Positions 53,046-64,000 of a stretch of 64,000 nucleotides of DNA are shown piece by piece. A model generated the notes under the pieces. The model ran no database searches, was not told where the DNA came from, and saw only the letters and a program-made list of their open reading frames with translations. Position numbers and translations under genes: made by a program. This DNA is from Lotus japonicus. Taxonomy: Eukaryota > Streptophyta > Magnoliopsida > Fabales > Fabaceae. The DNA lies in contig NC_080042.1 of NCBI RefSeq assembly GCF_012489685.1, forward strand, positions 25,372,150 through 25,436,149, in the 5' to 3' direction. How positions within the stretch are numbered: the stretch's first letter is position 1; every line of letters starts with the position of its first letter.

Positions 53046-53084
53046 GGGATGCAACACGAGGACTTCCCAAGAGGTCACCCATCC
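53046..53084 (-). pseudogene. 5S fragment split by gypsy element 2
   Basis: The 3' ~39 nt end in CATCC, the target duplication. The other piece is at 63604-63628. Confidence 0.85.
53080..53084. repeat. Gypsy element 2 target-site duplication, left
   Basis: CATCC, matching 63604-63608, at positions +81 to +85 of the 5S gene (box C). Confidence 0.85.
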
Positions 53085-53366
53085 TGGACTGGGTGAGCCC
53101 CTAGAGGGGCAACGCCCAGCATGTATCCCGCCCTGAGGCGGGGCCCTGGCCTTCAGTTGGGCCTTGACCTCGGAGGCCCAATTGGCCCAATAGGTAGTAC
53201 CCAAGCTCTATAAATAGGAGGTAGTTATCAAGTGTAAGGGACTTTTTGGCTCATTTGAGGAAATCACGCATGAAATTCAGCACTCTCTCTCTCATTCTCA
53301 TTCTCTCTTAGCACAATCCTCTACCTCTAGGTACTATACCTCTCTTCAATGTTCATTCCAAGAACA
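53085..53366 (+). repeat. Gypsy element 2, 5' LTR
   Basis: 282 bp, TGGACTGGG...AAGAACA. TATAAATA at 53209-53216. Confidence 0.95.
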
Positions 53367-53368
53367 TT

Positions 53369-53386
53369 TGGCGCCGTCTGTGGGGA
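53369..53386 (+). promoter_or_regulatory. Gypsy element 2 primer-binding site
   Basis: TGGCGCCGTCTGTGGGGA, two bases after the LTR; identical to element 1. Confidence 0.8.
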
Positions 53387-53530
53387 CCGTAAACTTTCTA
53401 CTCCCATTCACGTGGATTGATTGTGCATGAAGTTACCTCTGATTGTGATTAGGCAATTCTCTGGTTTTCTGATTTTGATTCTGTGACTAGTGTTCGTTTT
53501 CCGATCGAGTTTGCATCATTTCTGGTTTGG

Positions 53531-56500
53531 ATGGAGACTCGACGCAGGAGGCAGCATCATTCACCAATGCGACAGCGGATTTCGCCGCCTCGGCGGCCTC
53601 ATCGTGTGGTCCTGGATTCTCCGGTACGAACAGCAGGAGTACAGTCGCCTTCTCCTCCTCCATCACCACCACCTCCTCCATCGCCTTCACAGGTGGGATC
53701 TCTGGAGCGCTCACCAGAGAATTCACCTGCTCCGGAACAACAACCGGCGGTAACACAGGAGCAATGGCGCCATTTGATGCGCAGCATTGGCAACATCCAC
53801 CAGTGGAATGAGCATCTACAGGCTCAGTTAGATTTCTACCGTCGCGAGCAGCGAGATGATGGAAGCAGAGAAGCAGATTCCGTGGCTGAGTTCCGTCCGT
53901 TCTCGGAAGAGGTTGAGAGTGTGGCGATTCCGGATAACATGAAAACGTTAGTTCTGGATTCTTACAGCGGAGATTCCGATCCGAAGGATCATCTTCTGTA
54001 TTTTAATACGAAGATGGTGATAATTGCGGCGTCAGATGCGGTGAAGTGCAGGATGTTTCCATCGACGTTCCAATCGACGGCGATGGCGTGGTTCACAACT
54101 TTGCCGCGAGGATCGATTTCAAATTTCAGAGACTTCTCATCCAAGTTTCTAGTGCAATTCTCGGCAAATAAGAATCAGCCGGTGACGATCAATGACCTAT
54201 ACAATATTCGCCAGCAAGAAGGGGAGTCACTGAAAGAGTACATGGCAAGGTACAGCGCGGCGTCGGTCAAGGTAGAGGACGAGGAGCCTCGAGCTTGTGC
54301 TTTAGCATTTAAAAACGGTTTGCTGCCGGGAGGGTTGAACAGCAAATTGACACGTAAGCCGGCGCGCTCGATGGAAGAGATGCGTGCTCGTGCCAGCACT
54401 TATATTCTCGACGAGGAGGACGACGCTTTCAAAAGAAAGCGCGCGAAGTTGGAAAAGGGCGACACGTCGCCCAAGCGCGCGAAAAAAGATAGGAGCGGCG
54501 AAGATAAGGGGGATGGCAAGCAGCAGAGACCAGATAAGGGGAAAGCGGTATTCAAACCGACCAAGGAACAGTTGTATCCACGGTGCGATGATTATGAACA
54601 ACGTCAGCCTTGGCAATCTAAGTCTCATCGCCAGCGGGAGGAAACTGATATGGTGATGAACACAGATTTGTCGGATATGCTCCGAGGGGCGAGGGACGCA
54701 AATCTAGTGGATGAACCGGAGGCCCCAAAGTATCAGCCACGGGACGCCAATCCCAAGAAGTGGTGTGAGTTCCACCGGTCCGCCGGGCATGATACGGATG
54801 ACTGTTGGACTTTGCAGCGGAAGATTGATAAGTTGATTCGGGCGGGATATCAAGGAAATCGTCAAGGTCTGTGGCGCAACGGTGGCGATCAAAACAAAGC
54901 GCACAAGCGGGAGGAGGAGCGAGCGGACACTAAGGGCAAGAAAAAGCAAGAATCAGCGGCTATCGCCACAAGAGGGGCTGATGACACATTCGCTCAACAC
55001 TCAGGACCGCCCGTCGGGACCATCAACACCATCGCCGGGGGATTTGGCGGCGGTGGCGACACTCATGCGGCGCGTAAACGCCATGTTCGTGCCGTTAATT
55101 CCGTTCATGAGGTCGCTTTTGGATTCGTACACCCTGACATAACAATCTCGACGGCGGACTTTGAGGGGATAAAGCCTCATAAGGACGACCCGATTGTGGT
55201 GCAGTTAAGGATGAACAGTTTCAACGTTAGAAGGGTACTCCTGGATCAGGGTAGTTCGACTGATATTATCTATGGTGATGCATTTGACAAGTTGGGACTA
55301 ACTGACAATGATCTGACTCCATAAGCGGGAACCTTGGTAGGTTTCGCGGGGGAGCAAGTAATGGTGCGGGGATACATTGATCTAGACACAATATTTGGGG
55401 AAGATGAGTGTGCCAGGGTTTTGAAGGTAAGGTATCTGGTTCTCCAGGTGGTGGCATCTTACAATGTCATCATTGGGCGAAATACATTGAATCGCCTTTG
55501 TGCTGTAATTTCAACAGCCCACTTGGCGGTAAAGTATCCGCTAAGCAGTCGAAAGGTGGGAAAGCTGAAGGTGGACCAGAAGATGGCGAGGGAGTGTTAT
55601 AATAATTGCCTTAACTTGTATGGCAAGAAGAGTGCGTTGGTTGGTCATAGATGTTATGAAATCGAAGCTTCGGATGAAAATCTTGATCCCCGGGGCGAGG
55701 GGCGAGTAAATAGGCCCACGCCAATTGAGGAAACGAAGGCGCTAAAGTTTGGCGATCGCACTTTGAAGATTGGGACCAGACTGACGGAAGAGCAGGAGAC
55801 GCGCCTGACAAAACTGCTTGGGGAGAACTTAGACTTGTTTGCTTGGAGCTGCAAAGACATGCCTGGAATTGATCCAAACTTCATATGCCATCGATTAGCA
55901 TTGAATCCAAGTGTCAAGCCAGTTTCACAACTCAGGAGGCGCTTGGGTGGCAACAAAGGGAAGGCGGTGCAACAGGAAGTCGGCAAGTTGCTGGCGGCAG
56001 AGTTCATCAGGGAAGTGAAGTATCCGACGTGGTTGGCGAACGTCGTAATGGTGAAGAAGGCGAACGGGAAATGGCGAATGTGTGTAGATTACACAGACTT
56101 AAACAAAGCATGTCCAAAAGATTCGTATCCCCTTCCCAGCATCGATAGCCTTGTTGATGGTGCCTCGGGCAATGAACTGCTTAGCTTGATGGATGCTTAT
56201 TCTGGCTATCATCAAATCCGCATGCACCCGGCAGACGAGGACAAAACGGCTTTTATGACCGCCAGAGTCAATTATTGCTATCGCACCATGCCGTTTGGAC
56301 TAAAGAACGCTGGGGCGACCTACCAAAGATTGATGGATAGGGTTTTTGCTGGGCAGGTGGGAAGAAACATGGAGGTTTACGTTGATGACATGATTTTTAA
56401 ATCAGTACGTGGTTTAGACCATCATCAAGATCTGGAGGAAGCATTTGGCGAGATAAGGAAGCACAATATGCGCCTCAACCCGGAGAAATGCTCTTTTGGT

Positions 56501-58897
56501 GTTCAGGGTGGCAAGTTTTTGGGATTCATGATCACATCCAGAGGAATCGAGATAAACCCAGAAAAATGCAAGGCGATTCAGCAGATGAAAAGCCCTTCTA
56601 ATGTGAAAGAGGTCCAACGTTTAACAGGGCGAATAGCAGCATTATCTCGGTTTCTTCCCAAGTCTGGTGACAGATCTTTCCCTTTTTTCAAGTGTCTTCG
56701 CAAGAATGTCGCATTTGAGTGGACGGCGGAGTGTGAGAAAGCTTTTGTTCGCCTCAAGGAACTCCTATCGTCACCGCCAATCTTGTCGAAACCAATACAG
56801 GGACACCCGCTGCATTTGTATTTTGCTGTGAGCGATAGAGCTCTGAGTTCTGTGATGTTGCAGGAGGTAGATGGCGAGCATCAAATTGTTTATTTTGTTA
56901 GTCACACACTCCAGGGCGCAGAGGTCAGATATCAGAAAATTGAGAAGGCGGCGCTGGCGGTCCTCGTCACCGCCCGGCGGTTGAGACCTTATTTTCAGAG
57001 TTTTCCCGTGAAGGTGCGGACGGATTTGCCCTTGAGACAAGTATTACAAAAACCGGATTTATCAGGTAGATTGGTCGCCTGGTCGGTTGAATTGTCAGAG
57101 TATGGTTTGCAATATGATAAGCGGGGCACGGTTGGTGCGCAGTCACTAGCTGACTTTGTGGTCGAGTTGACTCCAGATCGGTTTGAAAGAGTGGACACTC
57201 AGTGGACTCTCTTCGTGGATGGATCCTCCAATAGTAGTGGCAGCGGCGCGGGAGTAACGTTAGAAGGGCCGGGGGAACTAGTGTTGGAGCAATCCCTGAA
57301 ATTCGAGTTCAAAGCAACGAACAACCAGGCAGAATATGAAGCTCTCATCGCCGGATTGAAGTTGGCGCGGGAAGTGAAGATCGGGAGTTTGTTGATAAGA
57401 ACGGACTCACAATTGGTGGAGAATCAAGTGAAGGGAACTTTCCAGGTCAAAGATCTCAATCTGATCAAGTACCTTGAGCGGGTACGGTATTTGATGACAC
57501 TTTTTCAAGAGGTCGTGGTGGAGTACGTTCCTCGGGCAGAAAATCAGCGGGCGGACGCGCTGGCCAAATTGGCGAGCACGCGGAAGCCCGGCAATAACAA
57601 AAGTGTGATTCAGGAAACGCTGGCGTACCCAAGCATCGAAGGCGAGCTCATGGCCTGCGTGAACAGAGGGGGGACATGGATGGGTCCCATAATATCTATC
57701 TTGGCGGGGGACCCGGCAGAAGTGGAGCAATGCACGAAGGAACAACGGCGGGAGGCGAATCACTATACTCTCATTGACGGACACTTGTATTGCCGTGGTT
57801 TCTCAACGCCATTGTTGAAATGCGTACCGCCAGAGAAGTACGAAGCGATAATGTCTGAGGTACATGAAGGAGTGTGCGCGAGCCACATCGGGGGAAGGTC
57901 TTTGGCTTGCAAGGTGTTGAGGGCGGGTTTTTACTGGCCCACCCTCAGGAAAGATTGTATGGACTTCGTGAAGCAGTGCAAGAAATGTCAAGTGTTCGCG
58001 GATTTGTCTAAGGCACCGCCAAAAGAGTTGGTAACGATGAGCGCCCCGTGGCCTTTCGCCATGTGGGGTGTGGACTTAGTCGGACCTTTTCCGACCGCCA
58101 GGGCACAAATGAAGTTTATATTAGTGGCGGTGGACTACTTCACTAAGTGGATTAAGGCTGAACCCCTGGCCAAGATTACTTCTGCAAAGATAGTCAATTT
58201 CTACTGGAAGCGTATTGTTTGCAGGTTCGGGATCCCAAGGGCGATCGTATCTGACAATGGGACCCAGTTTTCAAGCAGCCAAACAAGGGAGTTCTGCAGG
58301 GAAATGGGCATACAGATGAGGTTCGCCTCTGTTGAGAATCCGCAGACGAACGGGCAGGTGGAATCTGCAAACAGGGTAATCCTACGAGGACTAAGACGAC
58401 GGCTTGCGGAGGCTAAGGGAGCTTGGTTGGATGAACTTCCGGCGGTGCTGTGGTCGTACAACACCACCGAGCAATCTACTACAAGGGAAACCCCCTTTAG
58501 AATGACCTATGGGGTAGATGCCATGTTGCCGGTGGAGATTGACAACTTTACGTGGCGGACTCAACCAGGTTTTGAAGGGGAAAATCAGGCCAACATGGCG
58601 ATGGAGCTGGACCTTTTGTCGGAAACGCGCGACGAGGCGCACATTCGAGAAACAGCAATGAAGCAGCGCGTGGCGGCAAAGTTCAACAGCAGGGTTCGCG
58701 TCCGAGATATGCAGGTCGGCGACCTGGTCCTCAAGTGGCGATCGGGAGCCCCGGGGAACAAGCTTACTCCCAACTGGGAAGGGCCCTACCGCATTATTAA
58801 ATTTCTTGGTAATGGGGCCTATCACTTAGAAGAGCTTGATGGAAGGCGGTTACCTCGATCGTTCAATGGTTTGAGCTTGCGCTACTATTATAGTTGA
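53531..58897 (+). pseudogene. Gypsy element 2 gag-pol, single premature stop
   Basis: The frame is 1789 codons including the stop, starting METRRRRQHH at 53531. The N-terminus is basic and Pro/Ser-rich. Gag core follows at ~54050-54330, then the CHHC knuckle (CEFHRSAGHDTDDC, ~54760), protease DQGSS (~55254), reverse transcriptase with CVDYTDLN and YVDD (~56377-56390), RNase H, a second archaeal-type RNase H with FVDGSSNSSGSGAG (~57215), zinc-binding integrase start, and integrase core with GVDLVGP, VSDNGTQF (~58247) and NGQVESAN. The only interruption seen is TAA at 55322-55324, just after the protease, a single-base change relative to element 1. It separates gag-protease from reverse transcriptase. 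Readthrough could in principle bridge it, but a null mutation is simpler. Confidence 0.94.
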
Positions 58898-59836
58898 TCG
58901 CAGGCGAGAAAGTGAACAAGGCGGAGTCGCCGGAGCCAGATATCTTTAAAATTTTCCGAAGTGTTTTCAAATTCTCCAATGTATTGCAATAACAAAGCGT
59001 GCTCTTTTTCTCCGAAAGGAGTTTTTTAATGAGGCGCTCCATCAATAAAATAAAACGAAAATTCACGAAATTCGTGTCCAAAAATTCCAGGGATTCCCTG
59101 ACGATCGGAATTGCCGATCGACATAAAGAATTACGGCGATCACTAAGTGGGACAAGCTTGATCCCCAAAGGGGCTTGTTGGAACCCTGAAGGTTGCGGCG
59201 ATTCCACAAATGGCCTTTGACGCCTGGGAATCACCCTCCGGAAAGTCTGACGTGATCGCCGGTCCCGTAAACGATGTGCTGGGTAAGTCTCGCCAGAATA
59301 CGACGAGCGCCGTTAACTAGGCAAAAGTCTTGGGACCCCCAAATGGCCATTGGGATCCAAGCATTGTAAGCCCCGAGCGGGCAAAGCCCCGGGCGAAGTC
59401 CTCGAGAATGGAGGCCGTTTCTTCCTTTGGGGAAAACGTCTAAAGTCTTGGTGGTGGAATACCAAGCAACAAGTCCTAGTTAAAATTAAGCACGAAATCG
59501 TTAGGCGTAATTCAATCATATGACGCGTGAAAAATAGCGCAAGATATAAGGTCGGCGAATGAATAAGGTGGAAGGCGAGTGCTTGGTCACTCAGGATGTT
59601 GAGTATTTTACTACTCTGGCGTGTTGAGGGGTTAAACTATGAAACTTATTCTTAAATTTTTTAAGCCATAAGAAGGCGGCGACTAAAAAATGTACGGCAG
59701 AAGCATTCCAACATGATTTACAAAATATCCAACGGCGATATAAAAAGCTATGGCGAAGGGTTGCTTAAACATAGACGAATGGCAGAAAAGTACACTACAA
59801 GGTGACAGTAAAAGCTAAAGTAATGTTAAAATTACA
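58898..59836 (+). other. Gypsy element 2, non-coding between pol and antisense gene
   Basis: No gene. Near 58998-59037 a T-rich hairpin segment (CTCC-GAAA-GGAG stem-loop between GCGTGCTC and GAGGCGC) is present that element 1 lacks. A further ~110 bp near 59565-59690 is also absent from element 1. Confidence 0.65.
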
Positions 59837-62431
59837 TTATTCATTGTTTTCTTTCTCCTGTTCTTCTTCTTCCTCTTCTTCTTCAGTCGCTGTCCAGAGG
59901 TGTTGGTCAATCAGGGGAGGATCGTCGGGACCAACCAGTCCTTCGGCGGTTATCTCTTTCATTACTCCCATGGCGCTAAAGTCAAAATTCGGGTACAAAT
60001 GTTGGGCCTGATCTTTGGCGAGGTAGAAACCGCGCTCGCGGTTGTCAAGGGCGATGTCAGCGGCTTGTTCTCTCGCCTCAGTGGCTTTGGCCTTCTCCGT
60101 CGCCAGCTCGTCCTCTAGCCTTTTGATCTTTGCCAGTCGGGAAGCAATCTCAGCATCTTTCGTGGCGAGGGCCTCGGCATGAGTTTCGGTCGCTTTCTTG
60201 ATCTCCTCGGACGTAGCCTGCATCACCGCCTCCATGTCAGACTTCGCCAAGGCCAAGGACTCCGCAGATTTTTTCTCTTGCTCCGCCAACGCCTTCTTCA
60301 CTAACTCCAGCTCATCGCGCAGTATGACGAGCTCTGACTCCTTAGCAACCAGCGCCTCGCCTCGGGCGATCAAGTCCTTCTCAGCTTGGTCTTTTTCCTT
60401 TTTGCAAGCTTGAAGGCTTGCATCAAGCTCATCTGCTTCTTCCTTCATCAGCGCCAACTGATCCTCCAGCTCGCCGATTTTAATCCCCGCCGTGCCAATC
60501 ATCTTGTCGGCATAGACTTTGTCTTTTCCTGCCTGCGTCGCCAGTTTGTCGAAACGCTTTTCCCAAGCAGCGGCGGCTTCTTGATGCTTAGCACTTTCGG
60601 CCTTCAACCGCTCAGCTTCAACGGTGGCGGCATTGAACTTCTCAAACGCGTGGGCAACGATGCACCCAGCGCGTAGGAGACAAGCAAGAGTCTCCTCCTT
60701 GGTTTCATTAAGGCCCCGACTCAAGACTTCTTTCTCTATGACTTCGCGGTTGAGGCCGGTAAGCAAGAATTCAGAAGGTTCAATGGCGTTGGGAGCATAT
60801 TATAATAGCTTGAAGAACCGACCTCGGGAGCAGGGGCTTGTTCAATTCGAGCCGCTTCAGAGGTAGTGGCAGCGCCAGGACAGGATTTTTCCCCTTGATG
60901 AGGCGGGGAAGGCATGGAGCCCGCATCATGTGTTGAGGGCGGGCTAGGAGGCGCATCTTGGCGAGAGGGAGACTTCGGGGTTTCATTTTCTTTTTCCTTC
61001 TCTCCAACAGGAGTGTCGGAAGACGCAGCAGCTTTTGTGGCGTTGACGCCGGCGAGTTTCTCGGCAGCTGAGGATTGAGAAATGTTGGTGGTTGTGGCAC
61101 CGACGGAGGCGGCTGTGGCGCCAGCAGTGGACTCAGCGGCAACAGCAGCGGTCGCACCGGCGGTGGCAGGAGTAGAGGCTGGTACGGTGGTTGGCTCGGT
61201 AGCCGCGGCGACGGAGGCTTCAGTGACATTTTTGCCTTTAGGCGCAGCAGCAGTGGTGGGCTGAGCGCCAGGGTTGGATGTGCCGGCGCCGGAGGAGGCT
61301 TTGACCAATTTTCTCCTCTTGGGAGCTTTGGTGCTCTCGGCTTGGTTCTCAGCACCGCCCCGCTTTTTTACGTCGCCCTCAGCGTTGAATTTTGGGGAAA
61401 AGCGAGCCATTCTCCTCTCGCGGGCCTTCAGGAGCTCGGCGTTCGTGAAATTCATATCTTCTGTAACAATAAAAAATACGATCAGTGACAACATAGGAGA
61501 CGAGAAAGGAAATGTCAATAATAAAAGTGAGCTATGGACAACCTAAGTATTTGGGAGTTCTTGAGAGGTCAGCGCCCTCAAGGACTGTTGTGCAGTCAAG
61601 GATGGGAAGTGGGGCAAGGAGATTCAGAAAGGCTTTGTCGTTGGCGGACAAAGATTCCTCTGAAGGATCGGTGATCCCATTGGGCTTCTCCGTCCAGTAA
61701 AGAGGAAAAAGGGCGGTCCCGTCTCTAAGGGTGAATGCCTCTGGGTAGGCGGGATGAACTGCCACACGGAAGTACTTCCGCGCGAAGGAGGACTTCGCGT
61801 TACTTTTGTGGGGATGCAAGCACTTCCGGCCGGCTCGGGCCTTCAAGGAAATCCATCCTTTGTTTTTGATGGACTTGGGCTCGACGTTGTAGAGGTAGAA
61901 GAAACTGGTGGGGGATGGGGCGATGCCGACAGCGGCGCTTAAGATTTCAAAGCATCGAATGAAGGCCCAGGCGTTGGGGTGGAGTTGGCAGGGAGCCGCG
62001 TTGATGTCGCGGAGGACGGTTTGGACAAAGGGCGAGAAAGGAAGCCTGATTCCAAGCTCGCTAAACATGTATTCATACGCAAAGAAAAAATGGGATCTCT
62101 TTACGTCGCCGTCTGGCTTATGAAGTCAGGGGCGATCCCCAGGACTGCAAATCCAGATCCTGAGTTTGGCGTTAAACTCATCGTCATTAGACAAACCACC
62201 CAGGGAGTTCACGAACTGCACGATGAGATCGCAATTCTGGAAAATAGAAGGTTGGTCTATAGCCTCGTGAGTGGGGGCTATTTGGACTGGAAGGGGCAGA
62301 GTGGCGTAGGTTTTTAGTCGGTAAGGTGGGATCTCCGGGACCTCTAAACGGAGGCCGCCGGCGGCGGTGGCATCAGGGTCGCTTCCGGAGGAAGAAGATG
62401 AGTGGTTAGGGGAGGTAGGGTTTGAAGCCAT
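59837..62431 (-). pseudogene. Gypsy element 2 antisense accessory gene, two exons, broken
   Basis: Exon 1 is 62431-61543 (889 nt, same length as in element 1). The intron is 61542-61463 (80 nt, GTTGTCC...TTACAG). Exon 2 is 61462-59837. Exon 1 carries the Transposase_28-like region, with TGA at 62126-62128 where element 1 has Trp. Exon 2 has the Ala/Thr-rich linker and then, after a one-base deletion near 60791 (GTTGGGAGC against GTTGGGGAGC), a ~300-residue coiled coil ending in a Glu-rich tail. The 51 bp missing in element 1 are present here. The lesions are at different places from those of element 1, so both derive from an intact gene of about 840 codons. Confidence 0.84.
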
Positions 62432-63321
62432 TTTTCGAAGACAGTGAAGTGAAAGAAAGGAAAAGATGAGTATGTGTATGATGCAAAGATAAGGACAGTG
62501 GGACTCACCGGAGTAGGATGTGAAGAGTGGGTAGCGGAAAGGGTGATAAGCGACGGCTCCGGAACGGAAGTGGGCAGAGGGAGTTTGGTAAGCGATTAGG
62601 GAAGTAAAGAGAGGTCTCGGAAAGGGATGACTGTGGGGAAGAAGGGTTTTTATAGGAGAAGGGGGGAAGCTGGAAGGGTGACGCGTGTTGGACGCGTGTG
62701 GAAGGTTGGAAGTCATGATGGTTTTGGGGAGGTGGGTCGCGTGCAATGGGGAGTTGCTGCGCACGATGGGACGGTTATGAAAAGTAAAGTGACGGTTCCG
62801 GAGAAAGAGGGAAATTGATGTAACTGACACATCACGTGGGGCAGTCACGTAGGGCAGTTAGGGATTTGAAAGGGTTTTAAAATAAGGGAAAGCGCGAAAA
62901 GCCTCGCCACTATAAAGATCAAACACCATCGCCTGACAGGTGACACCAACAACAAAGTTCAGTCGCTCGCCGGGGTTACCGCCAGTCAATGATTGAATGA
63001 TCAGCACGTGACCCATGCCTGCCACCTTTCCCGCCGGCGAACGATCATACACCTGCTCCAACTTATCGCCAATACGAAGTAATCGCTCTCGCCGCTCGTG
63101 GACTTGTGGACTTGCCAGCTCGGGTTGCTCGTCAAGTCAGTGGACTGGGTAACTGAAAATGCTAGTTTCCTTTTGCTCACGCCATGTTGGCGATATAGTT
63201 TACTTCTCTTTTCTCAAGCCATGTTGGCAGTGCAGATTCCGGTGTACTGTAAGACATATGTAAAAGCATTTAAAAGACACACTTAGCACTCATACTTCGA
63301 GCTCGGTGTCTTGTGGACTAG
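62432..63321 (-). other. Gypsy element 2, antisense promoter region and sequence before 3' LTR
   Basis: TATAAAAA at 62647-62654 (minus strand) as in element 1. No polypurine tract touches the 3' LTR; the junction reads CTTGTGGACTAG followed by TGGACTGGG. Confidence 0.65.
62647..62654 (-). promoter_or_regulatory. TATA box of antisense gene, element 2
   Basis: TATAAAAA on the minus strand, ~220 nt upstream of the exon 1 ATG; conserved in position with element 1. Confidence 0.65.
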
Positions 63322-63603
63322 TGGACTGGGCGAGCCCCTAGAGGGGCAACGCCCAGCATGTATCCCGCCCTGAGGCGGGGCCCTGGCCTTCAGTTGGGCC
63401 TTGACCTCGGAGGCCCAATTGGCCCAATAGTTAGTACCCAAGCTCTATAAATAGGAGGTAGTTATCAAGTGTAAGGGACTTTTTGGCTCATTTGAGGAAA
63501 TCACGCATGAAATTCAGCACTCTCTCTCTCATTCTCATTCTCTCTTAGCACAATCCTCTACCTCTAGGTACTATACCTCTCTTCAATGTTCATTCCAAGA
63601 ACA
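63322..63603 (+). repeat. Gypsy element 2, 3' LTR
   Basis: 282 bp; differs from the 5' LTR at two bases (GGGCGAG for GGGTGAG, ATAGTTAG for ATAGGTAG). Confidence 0.95.
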
Positions 63604-63608
63604 CATCC
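63604..63608. repeat. Gypsy element 2 target-site duplication, right
   Basis: CATCC, followed by TAGTACTACTCTCG of the 5S gene. Confidence 0.85.
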
Positions 63609-63628
63609 TAGTACTACTCTCGTCATCC
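63604..63628 (-). pseudogene. 5S fragment, second piece, internally deleted
   Basis: CATCCTAGTACTACTCTCG joins directly to TCATCCG, so the A box and most of the 5' half are gone in addition to the insertion. Confidence 0.83.
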
Positions 63629-63712
63629 GTAAATTTATGCGAGTTAAAACATAATATGCGTTATTTAAGAAATAAAATGGAAAAAAAAAGAATTCCGAAA
63701 AAACGGCAAAAG

Positions 63713-63830
63713 GGGATGCAACACGAGTACTTTCCAAGAGGTCACCTATCCCAGTACTACTCTCGCCCAAGCATACTTTGCTGCAGATTTTGATGGGATC
63801 CAGTGCATTAGTGTTGGTATGATCACATCC
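63713..63830 (-). rRNA. Decayed 5S copy
   Basis: 118 nt, with ACTTTCCAAGAGG, ATCCCAG, CATACTTTGCTGCAG and GATCACATCC. Confidence 0.78.
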
Positions 63831-63922
63831 GTAAAGTTATGCGGGTTAAAACATAATTTGCGTTAAATTAAGAAATAAAATGGAAAAAAATAAAATAAGG
63901 AATTGCGAAAAAACGGCAAAAG

Positions 63923-64000
63923 GGGATGCAATACGAGGACTTTCCAGGAGGTCACTCATCCTAGTACTATTATCGCGCAAGCACACTCAACTGCGGAGTT
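63923..64000 (-). rRNA. Decayed 5S copy, cut by window edge
   Basis: ATACGAGGACTTTCC, CACTCATCC, ATTATCGCGC and CACTCAACTG. The 5' end lies beyond the window. Confidence 0.78.

Larger units (their letters stand above)
51184..53079 (-). repeat. 5S rDNA array, strongly decayed units
   Basis: Units are still ~200 bp apart. The first three keep the R-S-P order. From ~51863 the spacers change to AAGAAATAAAATGGAAAAAA and the genes carry private changes, an insertion and a truncation. This looks like the edge of the array. Confidence 0.88.
53085..63603 (+). mobile_element. Ty3/gypsy element 2, Tat-like lineage, nearly intact
   Basis: The 10519-bp element has 282-bp LTRs with two mismatches and 5-bp target duplications (CATCC). 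Same organisation as element 1. Its LTRs belong to a slightly different subfamily (GTAAGGGACTTTTTGG, ATCACGCATG, TTCCAAGAACA). Gag-pol is open except for one stop; the antisense gene has a stop and a frameshift. Confidence 0.95.

Overview
The window is plant nuclear DNA: a 5S ribosomal RNA gene array, all copies transcribed from the minus strand, invaded by retrotransposons. The identification rests on repeated ~119-nt units matching plant 5S rRNA, each with the plant-type upstream signals (TATA-like at -28, GC at -12, C at -1) and T-run terminators. The transposon families (L1-type LINE, Sirevirus-like Ty1/copia with an extra env-like ORF, Tat-lineage Ty3/gypsy with two RNase H domains) point to a eudicot. 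A legume is my guess, but the sequence alone does not prove it.

Layout, left to right. 1-251: 5S unit and spacer. 252-4129: 3' part of a LINE, cut by a 100-N gap (4130-4229). This contig end repeats 8881-13009 except for single-base indels and is probably an assembly duplicate. 4230-9130: homogeneous ~314-bp 5S units. 9131-14978: LINE with a 7-bp target duplication (minus strand). 14986-21780: more ~314-bp 5S units, interrupted by a ~553-bp block of short degenerate units. 21785-26915: short (~200 bp), diverged 5S units arranged as a four-unit higher-order repeat. 26921-36416: complete Ty1/copia element with identical-length 875-bp LTRs (minus strand). 36422-37080: diverged 5S. 37081-51089: LTR-like element with a 5-bp target duplication and no recognisable coding region, itself split by Ty3/gypsy element 1 (38895-49182, plus strand). 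51090-53084: increasingly decayed 5S. 53085-63603: Ty3/gypsy element 2 (plus strand) with a 5-bp target duplication. 63604-64000: decayed 5S reaching the window edge.

No host protein-coding gene is visible; every long ORF belongs to a transposable element. The copia element has uninterrupted gag-pol and env-like ORFs and nearly identical LTRs, so it inserted recently. The LINE has ORF1 and ORF2 overlapping by ATGA, with ORF2 broken by one frameshift. Each gypsy copy has a sense gag-pol and, between pol and the 3' LTR, an antisense gene with its own TATA box and one small intron. Both copies carry lesions in both genes, but at different places.

The 5S array shows a gradient: homogenised units on the left, ordered but diverged short units in the middle, and ragged, truncated copies at the right. 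This is what is expected when concerted evolution fails near an array edge, and most of the LTR elements sit in the decayed part.
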